In this document: positions 15,434 through 25,029 of the stretch, piece after piece | Position numbering within the stretch: position 1 is the first letter of the stretch | Layout: every line of letters starts with the position of its first letter | From: Gemmataceae bacterium | GTDB taxonomy: Bacteria; Planctomycetota; Planctomycetia; Gemmatales; Gemmataceae | Length of the DNA stretch: 41,671 nt | Assembly (NCBI GenBank): GCA_022614915.1 | Contig: JAKEHV010000074.1 | Location: 1-41,671 of the forward strand | Direction of reading: 5' to 3' | Notes under the pieces: generated by a model | What the model was told of the DNA's origin: nothing | Database searches by the model: none | What the model saw: the letters and a program-made list of their open reading frames with translations, nothing else | Program-made: the position numbers and the translations under genes

Positions 15434-17227
15434 ATGGCACGATGGCTCTTGCCCGCCAGCCTGCTCGTCGTACTCTTCGGAACACACCATCACCTGCGAG
15501 GCAATCCCCCCAAAGAGGATGCCGGATTGCACAGCGCATTGGCCCTGCAACAGGCGATGGAGCAAGCCCGGCACTTCATGCTGCTAGGCGAGTCGAAGAA
15601 AGCCGTGGACGCGCTGGAGGAGCAACTCGCGCGCGTCAACGGCCACGCCGGCTTCCTGCGCATGTTGCGCGAAGCCTATCGCGGTCTCATCCAAGATCTG
15701 TGGCTGGCCCATCAAGGGCCGCAGGCGCAGCGCTATGTGGAACGGCTTTGCATCCTTGAACCGGCCGCCGCCAAGGATCCGACGCTGCGGCCGCCGGACT
15801 TGACGCGGGCGAAATCGGCGGACGGCAAAGCCGCACTGCATCCGGAAGGCGACAGCGTGGCGGCGCAGAAAACCAAGACGCCGCTGTCGCTGCCCAACTT
15901 CGCGTTGCATCATCTGAAAGGGAAGAAGGAAGACAATACGCAGGATGCCAAACCCGCCACGGCGCGCGGCAAGATCGAAGATCCCAAGGACGACCCGTTT
16001 TCCTTGGCGAACCAACGCAAAGTAGGCGACGCTGCCAGCGTCGCCGATGGAAGCATGTACCCGGCCAGCGGAGCGAAGCTCGCAGCTTCGCCTACGTCCA
16101 CCGGAGGTGAATCAGAGCTCGCGCGCAGATTGCTTGGCAAAGCGGAGCAGGAATTCAGCCACGGGCGCTTCACGCAAGCCAAGTACTTTTTCGACCAGGC
16201 GTATCAGGCCGACCCTGGAGCGATCGTTTCTTCGCGCGAGCGTTGGGCCTACTGCATGCTCAGCCATGTCGTCGAGCAGCTCAGTCAGCCGGAGCTGGAC
16301 GGCAAAGCGCTCGCGAGCTTGAAGCAACAGGTGCACGGCGCGTTGGTTCTCGCGCCGAGGCTCAAGGATACGGGCCACAAGGTGCTCAAGGAAATCGATC
16401 AACGGGGCAAGGAACAGCCCAGCGGGGCCGCGACACAGGAGAGGCCGGAAACGACCGTGGCGGTCAAGCACGCTGGGCGCAACGCGCAGGGTTGGCTGGT
16501 CGCGGAGACCGCGCACTTCCGCGTCTTTCACACGCAGTCGCAGGAATTGGCGGAAAAGGTCGCGCGCATCGCCGAGGACACGCGCCGCGCCATGTTTCGC
16601 AAGTGGTTCGCCAGCGACGGCGTCCCTTGGAACCCAAAGTGCGAGCTGATCCTGCACCCCACCGGCGCCGATTACCACCGCATCACCGGCGAGTCGCCGC
16701 AGTCGCCGGGCCACACGCGCATCGAGCGCGATCCGTCGGGACAACGCATTGTGGGCAGACGCATGGACCTGCGCTGCGACGTGCCGGCGTTGCTCGAAGC
16801 GATCTTGCCGCACGAAACGACGCATGTGGTCTTGGCAGGCATGTTCGACCAGCATCACGTGCCGCGCTGGGCGGATGAAGGCATCGCGGTCCTGACCGAG
16901 CCGGCGTACAAGGTCGAACAACATCGCCGCAACGCGCTTAAGTGTTACCAAGACGGCACGAAGTTCACGGCCAAGGAACTGGTGTCGCTCCATGATTATC
17001 CGCAGCCCGCGCGTATCCCGGCGTTTTACGCCCAGAGCGTGTGTCTGGTGCAGACCCTGGTGGAGCTGCGCGGCCCCCAGACGGTGACGCAGTTCGTGCG
17101 CGACGGCTTGCGCCAGGGCTACGACGCCGCACTGCAAAAGCACTTCGGCATGAACATGACGGAGTTGGAGCAGCGCTTCAGCCAACGCATGCTGGGCGAG
17201 GGGCAACGGGTGGCGGGAAACAACTGA
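15434..17227 (+). CDS. Secreted gluzincin (peptidase MA-like) with TPR-like N-terminal half
   Basis: The 597-residue product begins MARWLLPASLLVVLFGTHHH, a Sec signal. Two helical TPR-like segments follow, near residues 35-95 (LLGESKKAVDALEEQL) and 230-320 (HGRFTQAKYFFDQAYQADPG). From about residue 355 (VAETAHFRVFHTQSQELAEK) it matches the peptidase-MA architecture. The catalytic HETTH in LPHETTHVVLAGMF is followed 16 residues later by PRWADEGIAV, whose Glu is the third zinc ligand. AAGGA eight bases before ATG 15434 supports the start. A composite palindromic element (16022-16095) is inserted in frame in the linker. The family acts outside the cytoplasm on unknown protein substrates. Confidence 0.85.
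   Translation: MARWLLPASLLVVLFGTHHHLRGNPPKEDAGLHSALALQQAMEQARHFMLLGESKKAVDALEEQLARVNGHAGFLRMLREAYRGLIQDLWLAHQGPQAQRYVERLCILEPAAAKDPTLRPPDLTRAKSADGKAALHPEGDSVAAQKTKTPLSLPNFALHHLKGKKEDNTQDAKPATARGKIEDPKDDPFSLANQRKVGDAASVADGSMYPASGAKLAASPTSTGGESELARRLLGKAEQEFSHGRFTQAKYFFDQAYQADPGAIVSSRERWAYCMLSHVVEQLSQPELDGKALASLKQQVHGALVLAPRLKDTGHKVLKEIDQRGKEQPSGAATQERPETTVAVKHAGRNAQGWLVAETAHFRVFHTQSQELAEKVARIAEDTRRAMFRKWFASDGVPWNPKCELILHPTGADYHRITGESPQSPGHTRIERDPSGQRIVGRRMDLRCDVPALLEAILPHETTHVVLAGMFDQHHVPRWADEGIAVLTEPAYKVEQHRRNALKCYQDGTKFTAKELVSLHDYPQPARIPAFYAQSVCLVQTLVELRGPQTVTQFVRDGLRQGYDAALQKHFGMNMTELEQRFSQRMLGEGQRVAGNN
16022..16095. repeat. REPIN-like composite palindrome inside the peptidase gene
   Basis: Terminal GTAGGCG and CGCCTAC (7 bp) enclose two perfect hairpins: GGCGACGCT-GCC-AGCGTCGCC at the left, and GCGAAGCT-CGC-AGCTTCGC at the right. 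The 74-base element is read in frame, contributing GDAASVADGSMYPASGAKLA to the linker of the protein. Confidence 0.85.
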
Positions 17228-17269
17228 GCAATGGAGAATGTGTAACCTACTAATTGGCAAGGGGCATGG

Positions 17270-17587
17270 TCACGCCCCCGACGCCTGCTTTGCCGCAAGT
17301 CGTCGACGAAGTTCCGCGACGTCCGGCCCGCGCGGCGCAATCGCTCGCTGCCGCTCCATTTCCGCCTCAGATGACGCCACGTACGCGTCCACTTCCGCTC
17401 GATTCTCAAGGTAAAAGGCTATGACCTTGTGAATGACGGCCAGCGACAATGTCGGAAAAACGTCCAGCAACGATTCCGGCGAATGTCCCTCGTTGTAAAA
17501 GTGTACCAGATCTTGCAAACCGATCCGGTGACCCGTGACGTGGATGTAGCCGTAGTTGTCCTTGGTAAGATGCTCGGGCAAGGTCAT
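17270..17587 (-). CDS. DUF433 family protein (possible antitoxin-like DNA-binding protein)
   Basis: The 105-residue protein opens MTLPEHLTKDNYGYIHVTGH and continues GLQDLVHFYNEGHSPESLLD with FPTLSLAVIHKVIAFYLEN. This is the DUF433 pattern, a short domain with a winged-helix-like fold often found in VapB/antitoxin-like genes. The tail (MERQRAIAPRGPDVAELRRR) is charged and helical. ATG 17587 is chosen because GGAGG lies eight bases upstream. No toxin (PIN or DUF5615-like) gene follows: downstream is the convergent peptidase gene, and upstream is the methyltransferase, 59 bases away on the same strand. So it is an orphan of its kind here. Confidence 0.85.
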   Translation of the reverse strand: MTLPEHLTKDNYGYIHVTGHRIGLQDLVHFYNEGHSPESLLDVFPTLSLAVIHKVIAFYLENRAEVDAYVASSEAEMERQRAIAPRGPDVAELRRRLAAKQASGA

Positions 17588-17646
17588 GCACAATCCTCCG
17601 AATCGGTCAGGCTGTATTATACCACTCGATCACCTTACTTTTGCAA

Positions 17647-18855
17647 TCACAGAACGCGGCAGAACACCGCTTTGAGATAGCGCCCCTCCGGCACGTGCGC
17701 CAAAAAAGGGTGATCCGGCCCCGCGCCTGTCAGCTTGAGGATTTGGAGGATGCGGCCCGCTTGCCAGGCGGCGCGGCGCAGCGTTTCGAGAAACGTTTCT
17801 TCGCTCACCAGACCCGTGCAGGAACACGTCAAAAAGATGCCGCCCGGCGCGACGGCTTGCAGCGCCAGCTTGTTCATGTCGAAGTAACGCTTGAGTGCGA
17901 AGCCGATCTCCTCCCGATCGCGCGTTTGCTTGGCAGGGTCGAGGACGACGACGTCGAACTTCTGTCCTGAAGGAAGGGTTTCGCGCAGCCAGGCGAACAG
18001 GTCCGCTTGCACGAAGCGGATACGGGCCTGATTCAAGTTGGCGTTCTGCTTAGCCAGAGCGATGACTTGCTCATCTAAATCGAGACCGACGACTTCCTCG
18101 GCCTGGCCCAGCGCCTTGGCATAAACCGCGAAGCCGCCTGTGTTGCAGCACAAATCGAGCACGCGCTTGCCGGCACAAAACTCCGCCAGCGCTCTTCGAT
18201 TATCTCTTTGATCCAGAAAGAAGCCCGTTTTGTGCTTGCTCCCCGGTGTTACACGAAAGCGCAATCCGTGCTCTGCGATCGTGCCTGGCGAAGGCGCTTC
18301 CGGCGCTCGGCAATCAAACGACTCTTGCTTTTGCACGTGTTCTTCGGCAAACCAATAGAAGCGCGCCTCCGGAAAGTGCTTCGTAAGCGCGTCCTCTATG
18401 ACTTGCCGAAAGCGATACATGCCCGCCGCGAAAAACTCCAGCACAATCGTGCCGCCGAACCGGTCCGCGACCAGGCCGCTTAAGCCGTCGCCTTCGGAAT
18501 GCACCAGACGATAGGCGTCGCTTACTTCATCCAGGCGCAACAGGCTTCGGCGCAAAGTTACGGCCTGGTCGAGGCGGCGCGCGAAGAAATCGGCACCGAT
18601 GGCTTCGTTCGGATCGGCGGTCAAGACGCGCAAGGCGATGCGCGAATGGCCGTTGTAAAAGCCGCGGCCGGCCCACTGCCCGTCGCGGTCCACGATGTCC
18701 ACGACGGTCCCAGGCGCCAACCCCCTCACCCCCAACCCCTCTCCCTGAGGGCGAAGGGAGTCCGGTTTCTCAACCATTTTTTGAAAGATCCAAGGGTGCG
18801 AGGAGCGACGGGCGATCTTGAGGCGGACCGTTGGAAGTGTTTCCGGACTCGACAT
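17647..18855 (-). CDS. Class I SAM-dependent rRNA methyltransferase, RlmI-like
   Basis: The 402-residue product has an N-terminal PUA-like domain (TVVDIVDRDGQWAGRGFYN), a middle EEHVQKQESF region, and a Rossmann domain. That domain has VLDLCCNTGGFAVYAKALG as the SAM motif, DVVVLDPAKQTRDREEIG as motif IV and FLTCSCTGLVS as motif VI. This order matches RlmI (23S rRNA m5C1962 methyltransferase) and its relatives; the exact target base is not certain. Between about residues 30 and 46 a repeat-derived SLRPQGEGLGVRGLAPG interrupts the junction between the first strand and the PUA core. The ATG at 18855 is preferred over a TTG further upstream. A TATAAT lies upstream on this strand. Confidence 0.88.
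   Translation of the reverse strand: MSSPETLPTVRLKIARRSSHPWIFQKMVEKPDSLRPQGEGLGVRGLAPGTVVDIVDRDGQWAGRGFYNGHSRIALRVLTADPNEAIGADFFARRLDQAVTLRRSLLRLDEVSDAYRLVHSEGDGLSGLVADRFGGTIVLEFFAAGMYRFRQVIEDALTKHFPEARFYWFAEEHVQKQESFDCRAPEAPSPGTIAEHGLRFRVTPGSKHKTGFFLDQRDNRRALAEFCAGKRVLDLCCNTGGFAVYAKALGQAEEVVGLDLDEQVIALAKQNANLNQARIRFVQADLFAWLRETLPSGQKFDVVVLDPAKQTRDREEIGFALKRYFDMNKLALQAVAPGGIFLTCSCTGLVSEETFLETLRRAAWQAGRILQILKLTGAGPDHPFLAHVPEGRYLKAVFCRVL
18719..18765. repeat. In-frame palindromic repeat inside the RlmI-like gene
   Basis: CCCCCTCACCCCCAACCCCT followed by CTCCCTGAGGGCGAAGGGAG is a GC-rich dispersed type of hairpin related, in inverted orientation, to the one in gcvT. It is read on the minus strand as LRPQGEGLGVRG. 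Confidence 0.75.
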
Positions 18856-18890
18856 GGGGTCGGGACTCGCCAAATTGCCCTGTTTCCGCC

Positions 18891-18896
18891 ATTATA
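18891..18896 (-). promoter_or_regulatory. Possible -10 element of the RlmI-like gene
   Basis: A perfect TATAAT on the minus strand lies 35 bases upstream of the ATG at 18855. The -35 region 17-18 bases further on (around TCCAGT) is weak. The site sits in the divergent gap between this gene and the secreted protein gene at 18976. Confidence 0.4.
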
Positions 18897-18975
18897 GACA
18901 ATAAGGAAATCCAGACTGGACGCTGACTCGTCGTTACTCAATCCGGAAATACGTCATCCACACGAGGACAATCAC

Positions 18976-19839
18976 ATGAAGCATTGGAAGATTTGCCTTG
19001 CAACCATTGCCGTCGCTCTTTTGGCCGGCGTCGTGCCGGCGCGGGCCTTGGTCGTGGCCCCGCCGCCCGGGCCGACGCGCGTCGCCCAAGCCGACGTCAT
19101 CGTAGTGGGCCGTGTCGTTGCCCACGAGCCCAAAGACATCGAGGTCATGATTGGGCCGGGAGCGAAACAGACCTATCGCGTCGCCATTGTCAACATCACC
19201 GAAATCGTGCGCGGCGCAAAAGAGCTGAAGTCCGTGCGCGTCGGCTTTATCCCGCCGCCTCCCAACGATCCGAACCAGCCGCCCATCATTCGCCCACGTC
19301 CGTTCGGGCGCAACGTCCAGCTCAACGTCGGCCAGGACGGCTTGTTCTTCTTGACCAAAGCCGCGCAAAAAGATTTGTATACGGCGCCCATGTACTACGA
19401 CGTGGTGGCCGGCGAAGACGGCAATTTCAAGAAGGAAGTGGACGAAGCCAAGCAGGCCAGCAAACGGCTGGACAACCCAACGGAAGGGCTGAAATCGGCC
19501 AACGCCGAGGAACGCTTTCAGACTGCGGCCCTGCTGGTTGCCTATTATCGCAATCCGCGCAATCAAGGCGGCAAGACCGAAGCCGTAGACGCCGAGCAAA
19601 GTAAGCTCATTCTAAAAGCCATCGCCGACGGCAATTGGAACGCTCCGCAAAGGTTCGGCGCCCAGCATCCCTGGATGGTCTTCAATCAATTGGGCTTGGC
19701 GAAAAAGGACGGCTGGATGCAGCCACGCAACGTGAAAACGGTACAGGATCTCCACCGGGCGGCACAAGAGTGGCTGCGCGCCAATCTGGATTCGTATCGC
19801 GTGCAACGTTTGTTGCCGCGCGAGGTAGCGCAACAGTAA
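18976..19839 (+). CDS. Secreted protein of unknown function (287 aa)
   Basis: MKHWKICLATIAVALLAGVV followed by PARA is a clear Sec signal with an AxA cleavage site. Residues 35-140 look beta-rich (ADVIVVGRVVAHEP, YRVAIVNITEIVRGAKELKS, LNVGQDGLFFLTKA), possibly an OB-like or sandwich domain as in extracellular tissue-inhibitor-like proteins. The C-terminal 120 residues are helical and charged. GAGG eight bases before ATG 18976 supports the start. The gene is monocistronic: a divergent gene lies upstream and a strong terminator lies 30 bases after its stop. I do not recognise a named family. Confidence 0.75.
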   Translation: MKHWKICLATIAVALLAGVVPARALVVAPPPGPTRVAQADVIVVGRVVAHEPKDIEVMIGPGAKQTYRVAIVNITEIVRGAKELKSVRVGFIPPPPNDPNQPPIIRPRPFGRNVQLNVGQDGLFFLTKAAQKDLYTAPMYYDVVAGEDGNFKKEVDEAKQASKRLDNPTEGLKSANAEERFQTAALLVAYYRNPRNQGGKTEAVDAEQSKLILKAIADGNWNAPQRFGAQHPWMVFNQLGLAKKDGWMQPRNVKTVQDLHRAAQEWLRANLDSYRVQRLLPREVAQQ

Positions 19840-19868
19840 GCGTGACTAAACTGGCCGCGGGAAAACGA

Positions 19869-19899
19869 AGCCCCTCGCCATGTCGCGAGGGGCTTTTTT
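19869..19899 (+). terminator. Intrinsic terminator after the secreted protein gene
   Basis: AGCCCCTCGC pairs perfectly with GCGAGGGGCT around a six-base loop (CATGTC), followed directly by a run of six T. This is a textbook intrinsic terminator and the clearest one in the window. Confidence 0.95.
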
Positions 19900-20035
19900 G
19901 TTCACTAGCTTTCTGTTAAATTGAAGTGAAGATTGTGTTTCCCGTCTGTTCGTTGATTGGACGCCGTCCTAGTGCAAGACTGCAAGACTCGCGACACCCC
20001 GGTAGGGCGAATATCGCTTTTTAAGGATCAAGGAA

Positions 20036-22267
20036 ATGAGCGTTGCTTCCCTCAATGGCGAAGTGCTGGTCCACGAAGTCGCCGTCCCGCAGCGCAAGAC
20101 GCTGGAGCCGACGCCTGCGCTGGACGACCCGTCCTTGTATTTCAATCGCGAGCTAAGCTGGCTCGAATTCAATCGCCGCGTGCTTGAAGAAGCGCTCGAC
20201 CGAACAGTTCCCTTGCTTGAACGGCTCAAGTTTCTCGCCATCTTCGGCGCCAACCTGGACGAGTTCTTCATGGTGCGCGTGGGCGGCTTGCAGCAAAAGG
20301 TGGAAGCGGGGATTGCCGTCGGCTCCGGGGCCGACCGCATGCCGCCGCGCGAGCAGCTCGACCGAATCAGCCAGTCGGTACGGCAATTGATCGCCGAAGC
20401 CTACGGTTGCTGGCGTGAGGAGCTGTTGCCTGGTTTGGAGAAAGAAGGCATCTTTATTCGCGCGCCCAAAGACTTGACCGACGAGAATCGCAAGTATCTC
20501 ACCGACATGTTTCGCCGGGAGATTTTCCCGGTGCTGACGCCCTTGGCCATCGACCAGGGTCATCCGTTTCCGCATCTATTGAACAAGTCGCTGAACCTGG
20601 CAGTGATTCTGCACCGGCCGCGCAGCCAGGAAAAACTGCTGGCGGTGGTGCAAGTGCCGGCGGTTTTGCCGCGCTTCGTGCCATTGGCCGCCGAAAAGGG
20701 CAGCGCCTTCGTCCCGCTGGAAACCGTCATCCGTTTGCACCTGCACGAGTTGTTCCCGGGTATGCAGATCGACAAGGCCAATGTCTTTCGTGTGACGCGC
20801 AACAGCGAATACGACATCGACAACGACGAAGTCGAGGACCTGCTCAAGGCCATCGAGGAGGAAGTGCGCAAAAGGCGGCGCGGCTTCGCCGTGCGGCTGG
20901 AGATCGAAGCCGACGCGCCGCCCGAAGTCGGCAACGCGCTTGTGCAAGCACTCGATCTGGAATCGATGGACGTGTACCCGATTCCTGATCTCATCGACAC
21001 GACGGGACTTTTCCAAATTCACGGGCTGCCTGGCTATGCCACGCTGCGCGATCCGCAATTCGTGCCGCAGCCCGTGCCGGAGTTCGCCCCGGGCGCCAAC
21101 ATTTTCGCCGCCATTCGCGCGCGTGACGTTCTCGTGCACCATCCCTACGAGTCGTTCGGCCACGTCGTCGATTTCATCGAAAGCGCCGCCACCGACGAGC
21201 GCGTGTTGGCCATCAAGCAAACGCTGTATCGCACCAGCAGCGATTCGCCGGTCGTCAAAGCCCTGCAGCTGGCCGCGGACAACGGCAAACAGGTGACGGC
21301 GGTGATCGAGCTCAAGGCGCGCCTCGATGAAGAGCGCAATATTCTCTGGGCGCGCGAATTGGAAAAAGCCGGCGTCCACGTCGTCTTCGGCTTTATCGGT
21401 CTGAAAACGCATTGCAAGGTGGCCTTGGTCGTGCGCCGCGAGGAAGACGGCATCCGCCGCTACGTGCATTTGGCGTCGGGAAACTACAACCCGCAGACCG
21501 CGCGCGTTTACACGGACCTCGGCTTCTTCACCTGCAAGACGGACTTCTGCGAAGACGCCTCCGCGCTGTTCAATTACCTCACCGGCTATTGCGAGCTGCC
21601 GCAGTTTCGCAAGCTGATCGTCGCCCCCAGCCGGATGCAGTCGTTCATGGTGGAGAAGATCCAACAAGAAACAGCGAATCAGCGCGCGGGCAAAACCGGG
21701 CGGATCATCGCCAAGATCAACGGCTTGCTGGAGCCGGCCATCGTCCAAGCGCTTTATGAGGCGAGCCGGGCCGGCGTGAAGTTCGACCTCGTCTGCCGCG
21801 GCATCTGCGCCTTAAGGCCGCAAGTTCCCGGCGTCAGCGACAACATCCGCGTCTATTCGGTCGTGGACCGCTTTTTGGAGCATAGCCGGGTGTTCTATTT
21901 TCACAACAACGGCGATCCGCAGGTGTACATCGGCTCGGCGGACTGGATGGACCGAAACCTGAGCCGGCGCGTCGAAGTAGTGTTTCCGGTGGAAACGCCG
22001 GAGCTCAAAAAGCGGCTGATCGACGAGGTTCTGGCGATTTCGCTGGCGGACAATGTAAAAAAACGGGAATTGCAGCCGGACGGGACTTATCGCCGAGTGG
22101 AGCGCGGGCCCGGCGAGCCGGCGCTGCGCAGCCAGGAGCGCTTCCTGGAATTGGCGGCGCAAAACGCGCAAAGACGCCTGATCGAAGCCGCGCCGCAAAA
22201 GCCGCCGGTGCTCACGCCTAAGCCGGTGAGGGCGAAGATCACTCGCAAGCGCGTTGCCAAGACGTAA
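20036..22267 (+). CDS. ppk1: Polyphosphate kinase 1
   Basis: The 743-residue enzyme reversibly makes polyphosphate from ATP. The N-terminal domain has LYFNRELSWLEFNRRVLEEA, and NLDEFFMVRVGGL follows. The two catalytic-domain histidines are His459 in LKTHCKVALVVR (the autophosphorylated one by family analogy) and His623 in FYFHNNGDPQVYIGSADWMD. SGNYNPQTARVYTDLG and NLSRRVEVVFPVE are also conserved in the family. The last 60 residues form a basic Pro/Lys tail beyond the usual end. AAGGA sits upstream of ATG 20036. A terminator separates it from the previous gene, so it has its own promoter. No exopolyphosphatase gene is adjacent. Confidence 0.97.
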   Translation: MSVASLNGEVLVHEVAVPQRKTLEPTPALDDPSLYFNRELSWLEFNRRVLEEALDRTVPLLERLKFLAIFGANLDEFFMVRVGGLQQKVEAGIAVGSGADRMPPREQLDRISQSVRQLIAEAYGCWREELLPGLEKEGIFIRAPKDLTDENRKYLTDMFRREIFPVLTPLAIDQGHPFPHLLNKSLNLAVILHRPRSQEKLLAVVQVPAVLPRFVPLAAEKGSAFVPLETVIRLHLHELFPGMQIDKANVFRVTRNSEYDIDNDEVEDLLKAIEEEVRKRRRGFAVRLEIEADAPPEVGNALVQALDLESMDVYPIPDLIDTTGLFQIHGLPGYATLRDPQFVPQPVPEFAPGANIFAAIRARDVLVHHPYESFGHVVDFIESAATDERVLAIKQTLYRTSSDSPVVKALQLAADNGKQVTAVIELKARLDEERNILWARELEKAGVHVVFGFIGLKTHCKVALVVRREEDGIRRYVHLASGNYNPQTARVYTDLGFFTCKTDFCEDASALFNYLTGYCELPQFRKLIVAPSRMQSFMVEKIQQETANQRAGKTGRIIAKINGLLEPAIVQALYEASRAGVKFDLVCRGICALRPQVPGVSDNIRVYSVVDRFLEHSRVFYFHNNGDPQVYIGSADWMDRNLSRRVEVVFPVETPELKKRLIDEVLAISLADNVKKRELQPDGTYRRVERGPGEPALRSQERFLELAAQNAQRRLIEAAPQKPPVLTPKPVRAKITRKRVAKT

Positions 22268-22321
22268 GGAAGCCGCTGTCGCAGTGAAACCAATCGACGC
22301 GAACCGAGTATCATTTGCAAT

Positions 22322-23233
22322 ATGTTGTCGACCTGTATCCTCACGTTGTTCAGTTTCGCGTCTTGCCAAACCGAATCCCTCGGTCCGGGCCGCCATTGGC
22401 GCAACATCGACGTCGGCAACCTGAAGCGCACCTATCTTGTCTATGTTCCCAAGAAATACGATCCGAAAACGCCGGCCCCCCTCGTCCTCGCCTTGCACGG
22501 CGCAACCATGAGCGCGCGTATCATGGAACCCTTCTCCGGGCTGAGCGCGCTTGCGGATCGCGAAGGCTGCATCGTCGTCTATCCCAATGGCACCGGGCCC
22601 AGCGAAATCCTCTACACCTGGAACTGCGGCGGTTTCTCGCCCGCGCTCGCCAAGAACAAGCCCGACGATGTCGCGTTTCTCGGCAAAGTGCTGGACGACG
22701 TGGAAAAAACGTTTGCAGTGGACAAAAAGCGCATTTACGCCGCCGGCATGTCCAACGGCGCGATGATGGCTTACCGCCTGGCTGCGGAAATGTCGGAGCG
22801 CATCGCCGCCGTGGCCGCGGTCGCGGGCACATTGACTCTGGACGAAGTGAAGCCCAAGCGGCCCGTGCCCATTCTGCATTTTCACGGCACCGCCGACGGA
22901 CTAGTTCCCTTTAAGGGCGCCAGCAAGGAGACGGCGGCGTTTTGGAAATTCTGCTCCGTTGAAGAAACGATCGCAGTTTGGGTCAAAATCAATGGCTGTT
23001 GCAAAACGCCGGAAGTCGACAAGCTGCCCATGCCGAAAGACAAGTATCCCATCACGCGCAAGTCTTATAACAACGGCAAAAGCGGCTCTGAAGTAGTGCT
23101 CTATGTGGTGGAGGACGGCGGGCATTGCTGGCCGGGCCGGCCCATCGGCGGCGGCTTCCTTGGACCGTATACGATGAACTTGCACGCCAACGATGTCATC
23201 TGGGAGTTCTTCCGCCGCCATCCCATGAAGTGA
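22322..23233 (+). CDS. Secreted alpha/beta-hydrolase esterase, LpqC/PHB depolymerase type
   Basis: The 303-residue product has a short hydrophobic N-terminus (MLSTCILTLFSFASC) that could be a signal or lipoprotein leader. KRTYLVYVPKKYDPKTPAPL is typical of this esterase group. The oxyanion strand is LVLALHGATMSA, the nucleophile is the Ser in AAGMSNGAMMAYRLA, the acid Asp is in FHGTADGLVPF, and the base His is in EDGGHCWPG. This fits the LpqC/feruloyl esterase/PHB depolymerase family. Members release acids from plant polysaccharides or hydrolyse polyesters; the substrate here is open. It lies 54 bases after ppk1 on the same strand without a visible ribosome site. Confidence 0.88.
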   Translation: MLSTCILTLFSFASCQTESLGPGRHWRNIDVGNLKRTYLVYVPKKYDPKTPAPLVLALHGATMSARIMEPFSGLSALADREGCIVVYPNGTGPSEILYTWNCGGFSPALAKNKPDDVAFLGKVLDDVEKTFAVDKKRIYAAGMSNGAMMAYRLAAEMSERIAAVAAVAGTLTLDEVKPKRPVPILHFHGTADGLVPFKGASKETAAFWKFCSVEETIAVWVKINGCCKTPEVDKLPMPKDKYPITRKSYNNGKSGSEVVLYVVEDGGHCWPGRPIGGGFLGPYTMNLHANDVIWEFFRRHPMK

Positions 23234-23451
23234 CCGTATTCCTGCAACGCGCCATCCATTTCACCAAGCAGCATACACGGCACAATCTGCCTAAAGCGCT
23301 TAACTGTTCAAGGCAGTTTTGTTTCGCGACTGAGTTGAGTTTGCAACCACTTCGCCTTCGTTTCTTCGTTTGCTTTGGGTATGGATGCCGATGCTAGATT
23401 AGGCACAGAAGTGCAGGAACACCGTCCGGCTGCGCACCCAAGGAATGAATC

Positions 23452-24996
23452 GTGAGCAAAAAAGTCCTGCACGTCTACCCGAAATTTCCCGACACCTACT
23501 GGAGTTTTCAACACGCCCTTGGGCTTTGGGGACGCCGCTCGGCTTTCCCGCCGCTTGGGCTCATGACCGTGGCCGCCATGCTGCCGGGCGGCTGGGAGCA
23601 TCGGCTCGTGGACCTAAACGTGCAGCCTCTGGCCGATGCCGACATCGACTGGGCGGACCTCGTTTTCACGAGCGCGATGATTGTGCAGCAGGATTCGCTG
23701 CGCAGCATCCTGGCACGCTCCAAGGCGCGCGGCAAACGCGCCGTGGTGGGCGGGCCGTACGTCAGCACCAGCGCTAACCTAGTAGAGGCGGATCATCTTT
23801 TCATCGGCGAGGCGGAAACGACGCTGCCCGACTTTCTCCGCGATCTGGAAAACGGCACGCCCAAGCGCATCTATCAAGCGGACGAAAAACCCGACCTCAC
23901 GAGCGCCCCGACGCCGCTGTTTCACCTTGCCGACTTCCGGCATTACTTGGCGATGCCGGTGCAATTCTCACGCGGCTGTCCCTTCCGCTGCGAGTTCTGC
24001 GACATCATCGAGATTTATGGCCGGGTGCCGCGCACCAAGACCAACGAGCAAATGCTCGCCGAGTTGGACGCGCTTCTTGCCGCCGGTTGGCGCGGCCTGG
24101 TCTTCATCGTCGACGACAACTTCATCGGCAACAAGCGCAACGTGAAGAGCTTGCTGCCGCATCTTGCCGACTGGTCGGAGCGCCACGGCCGGCCATTTTC
24201 GTTTCTCACCGAGGCGAGCTTGAACCTGGCCGACGACAACGAGCTTTTGGCAATGATGAAGCGCGCCGGTTTTCGCCGCGTGTTTTTGGGAATCGAGACG
24301 CCGGTGGAACAGAGCCTGAAGGAAGCGCAGAAGGGACAAAACACGCGCCGCGACATGTTGGAGGGCGTCCGCAAGATCCAAAGCTACGGCATGGAAGTCA
24401 TGGCCGGCTTCATCGTCGGCTTCGACAGCGATCCGCCCGACATCTTTCAGCGGCAGATTGACTTCATTCGCGCGAGCGCCATTCCGCAAGCCATGGTCGG
24501 CCTCTTGTCGGCGCTGCCGGACACGCAATTGTCGCGGCGTCTGGAGCGCGAAGGCCGCATGCTCCTGGGCTCGAGCGGCAACAACACCGACGGCTCGCTC
24601 AACTTCATCCCGCGCATGGACGCCGGCCGTCTCGTGGACGGCTACAAGCACATCTTGCGGACCATTTACAGTCCCGGCGAGTTTTACGAGCGTTCGCTGG
24701 CCTGTTTAGCGCGGGTCGAGCAGGAGCGCGCCGAGCCGCCCGCCGACGGCTTGCTCAAGTCCCTGATGCATGTCGGGCGCATCCTGCTCACGCTCGGGAT
24801 TCGCGACCGCGAACGAGGCCGCTTCTGGAAGTTCCTCGGCAAAGCCCTCGTCAACTTTCCCAGCAAGATCCCGCAGGCGCTGATTCTGGCTGGTCTGGGC
24901 TATCATTTTCGCATTATGACGGAAGAACTCTTGGGCGCCGAAGGAGGAGAGCGTTTAGCGCCGATCGTAAGCAACGAGGCATCCCGCGCCGCCTGA
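23452..24996 (+). CDS. B12-binding-domain radical SAM protein (DUF4070-type)
   Basis: The 514-residue product starts at GTG 23452 with AAGGA eight bases upstream. Residues 1-150 form the cobalamin-binding-like Rossmann domain ([13 protein letters not shown]-type end: [19 protein letters not shown]). [11 protein letters not shown] carries the CxxxCxxC cluster at Cys176, Cys180 and Cys183, which binds the 4Fe-4S cluster that cleaves [22 protein letters not shown] and [17 protein letters not shown] complete the barrel. A C-terminal domain of about 140 residues with [11 protein letters not shown] fits the DUF4070 class. Relatives include hopanoid-modifying enzymes, but no hopanoid gene is nearby, so the substrate is open. 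Confidence 0.9.
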   Translation: MSKKVLHVYPKFPDTYWSFQHALGLWGRRSAFPPLGLMTVAAMLPGGWEHRLVDLNVQPLADADIDWADLVFTSAMIVQQDSLRSILARSKARGKRAVVGGPYVSTSANLVEADHLFIGEAETTLPDFLRDLENGTPKRIYQADEKPDLTSAPTPLFHLADFRHYLAMPVQFSRGCPFRCEFCDIIEIYGRVPRTKTNEQMLAELDALLAAGWRGLVFIVDDNFIGNKRNVKSLLPHLADWSERHGRPFSFLTEASLNLADDNELLAMMKRAGFRRVFLGIETPVEQSLKEAQKGQNTRRDMLEGVRKIQSYGMEVMAGFIVGFDSDPPDIFQRQIDFIRASAIPQAMVGLLSALPDTQLSRRLEREGRMLLGSSGNNTDGSLNFIPRMDAGRLVDGYKHILRTIYSPGEFYERSLACLARVEQERAEPPADGLLKSLMHVGRILLTLGIRDRERGRFWKFLGKALVNFPSKIPQALILAGLGYHFRIMTEELLGAEGGERLAPIVSNEASRAA

Positions 24997-25029
24997 CGCC
25001 AAGTTCGTCACTAAGGAGTCGATCGGCAA

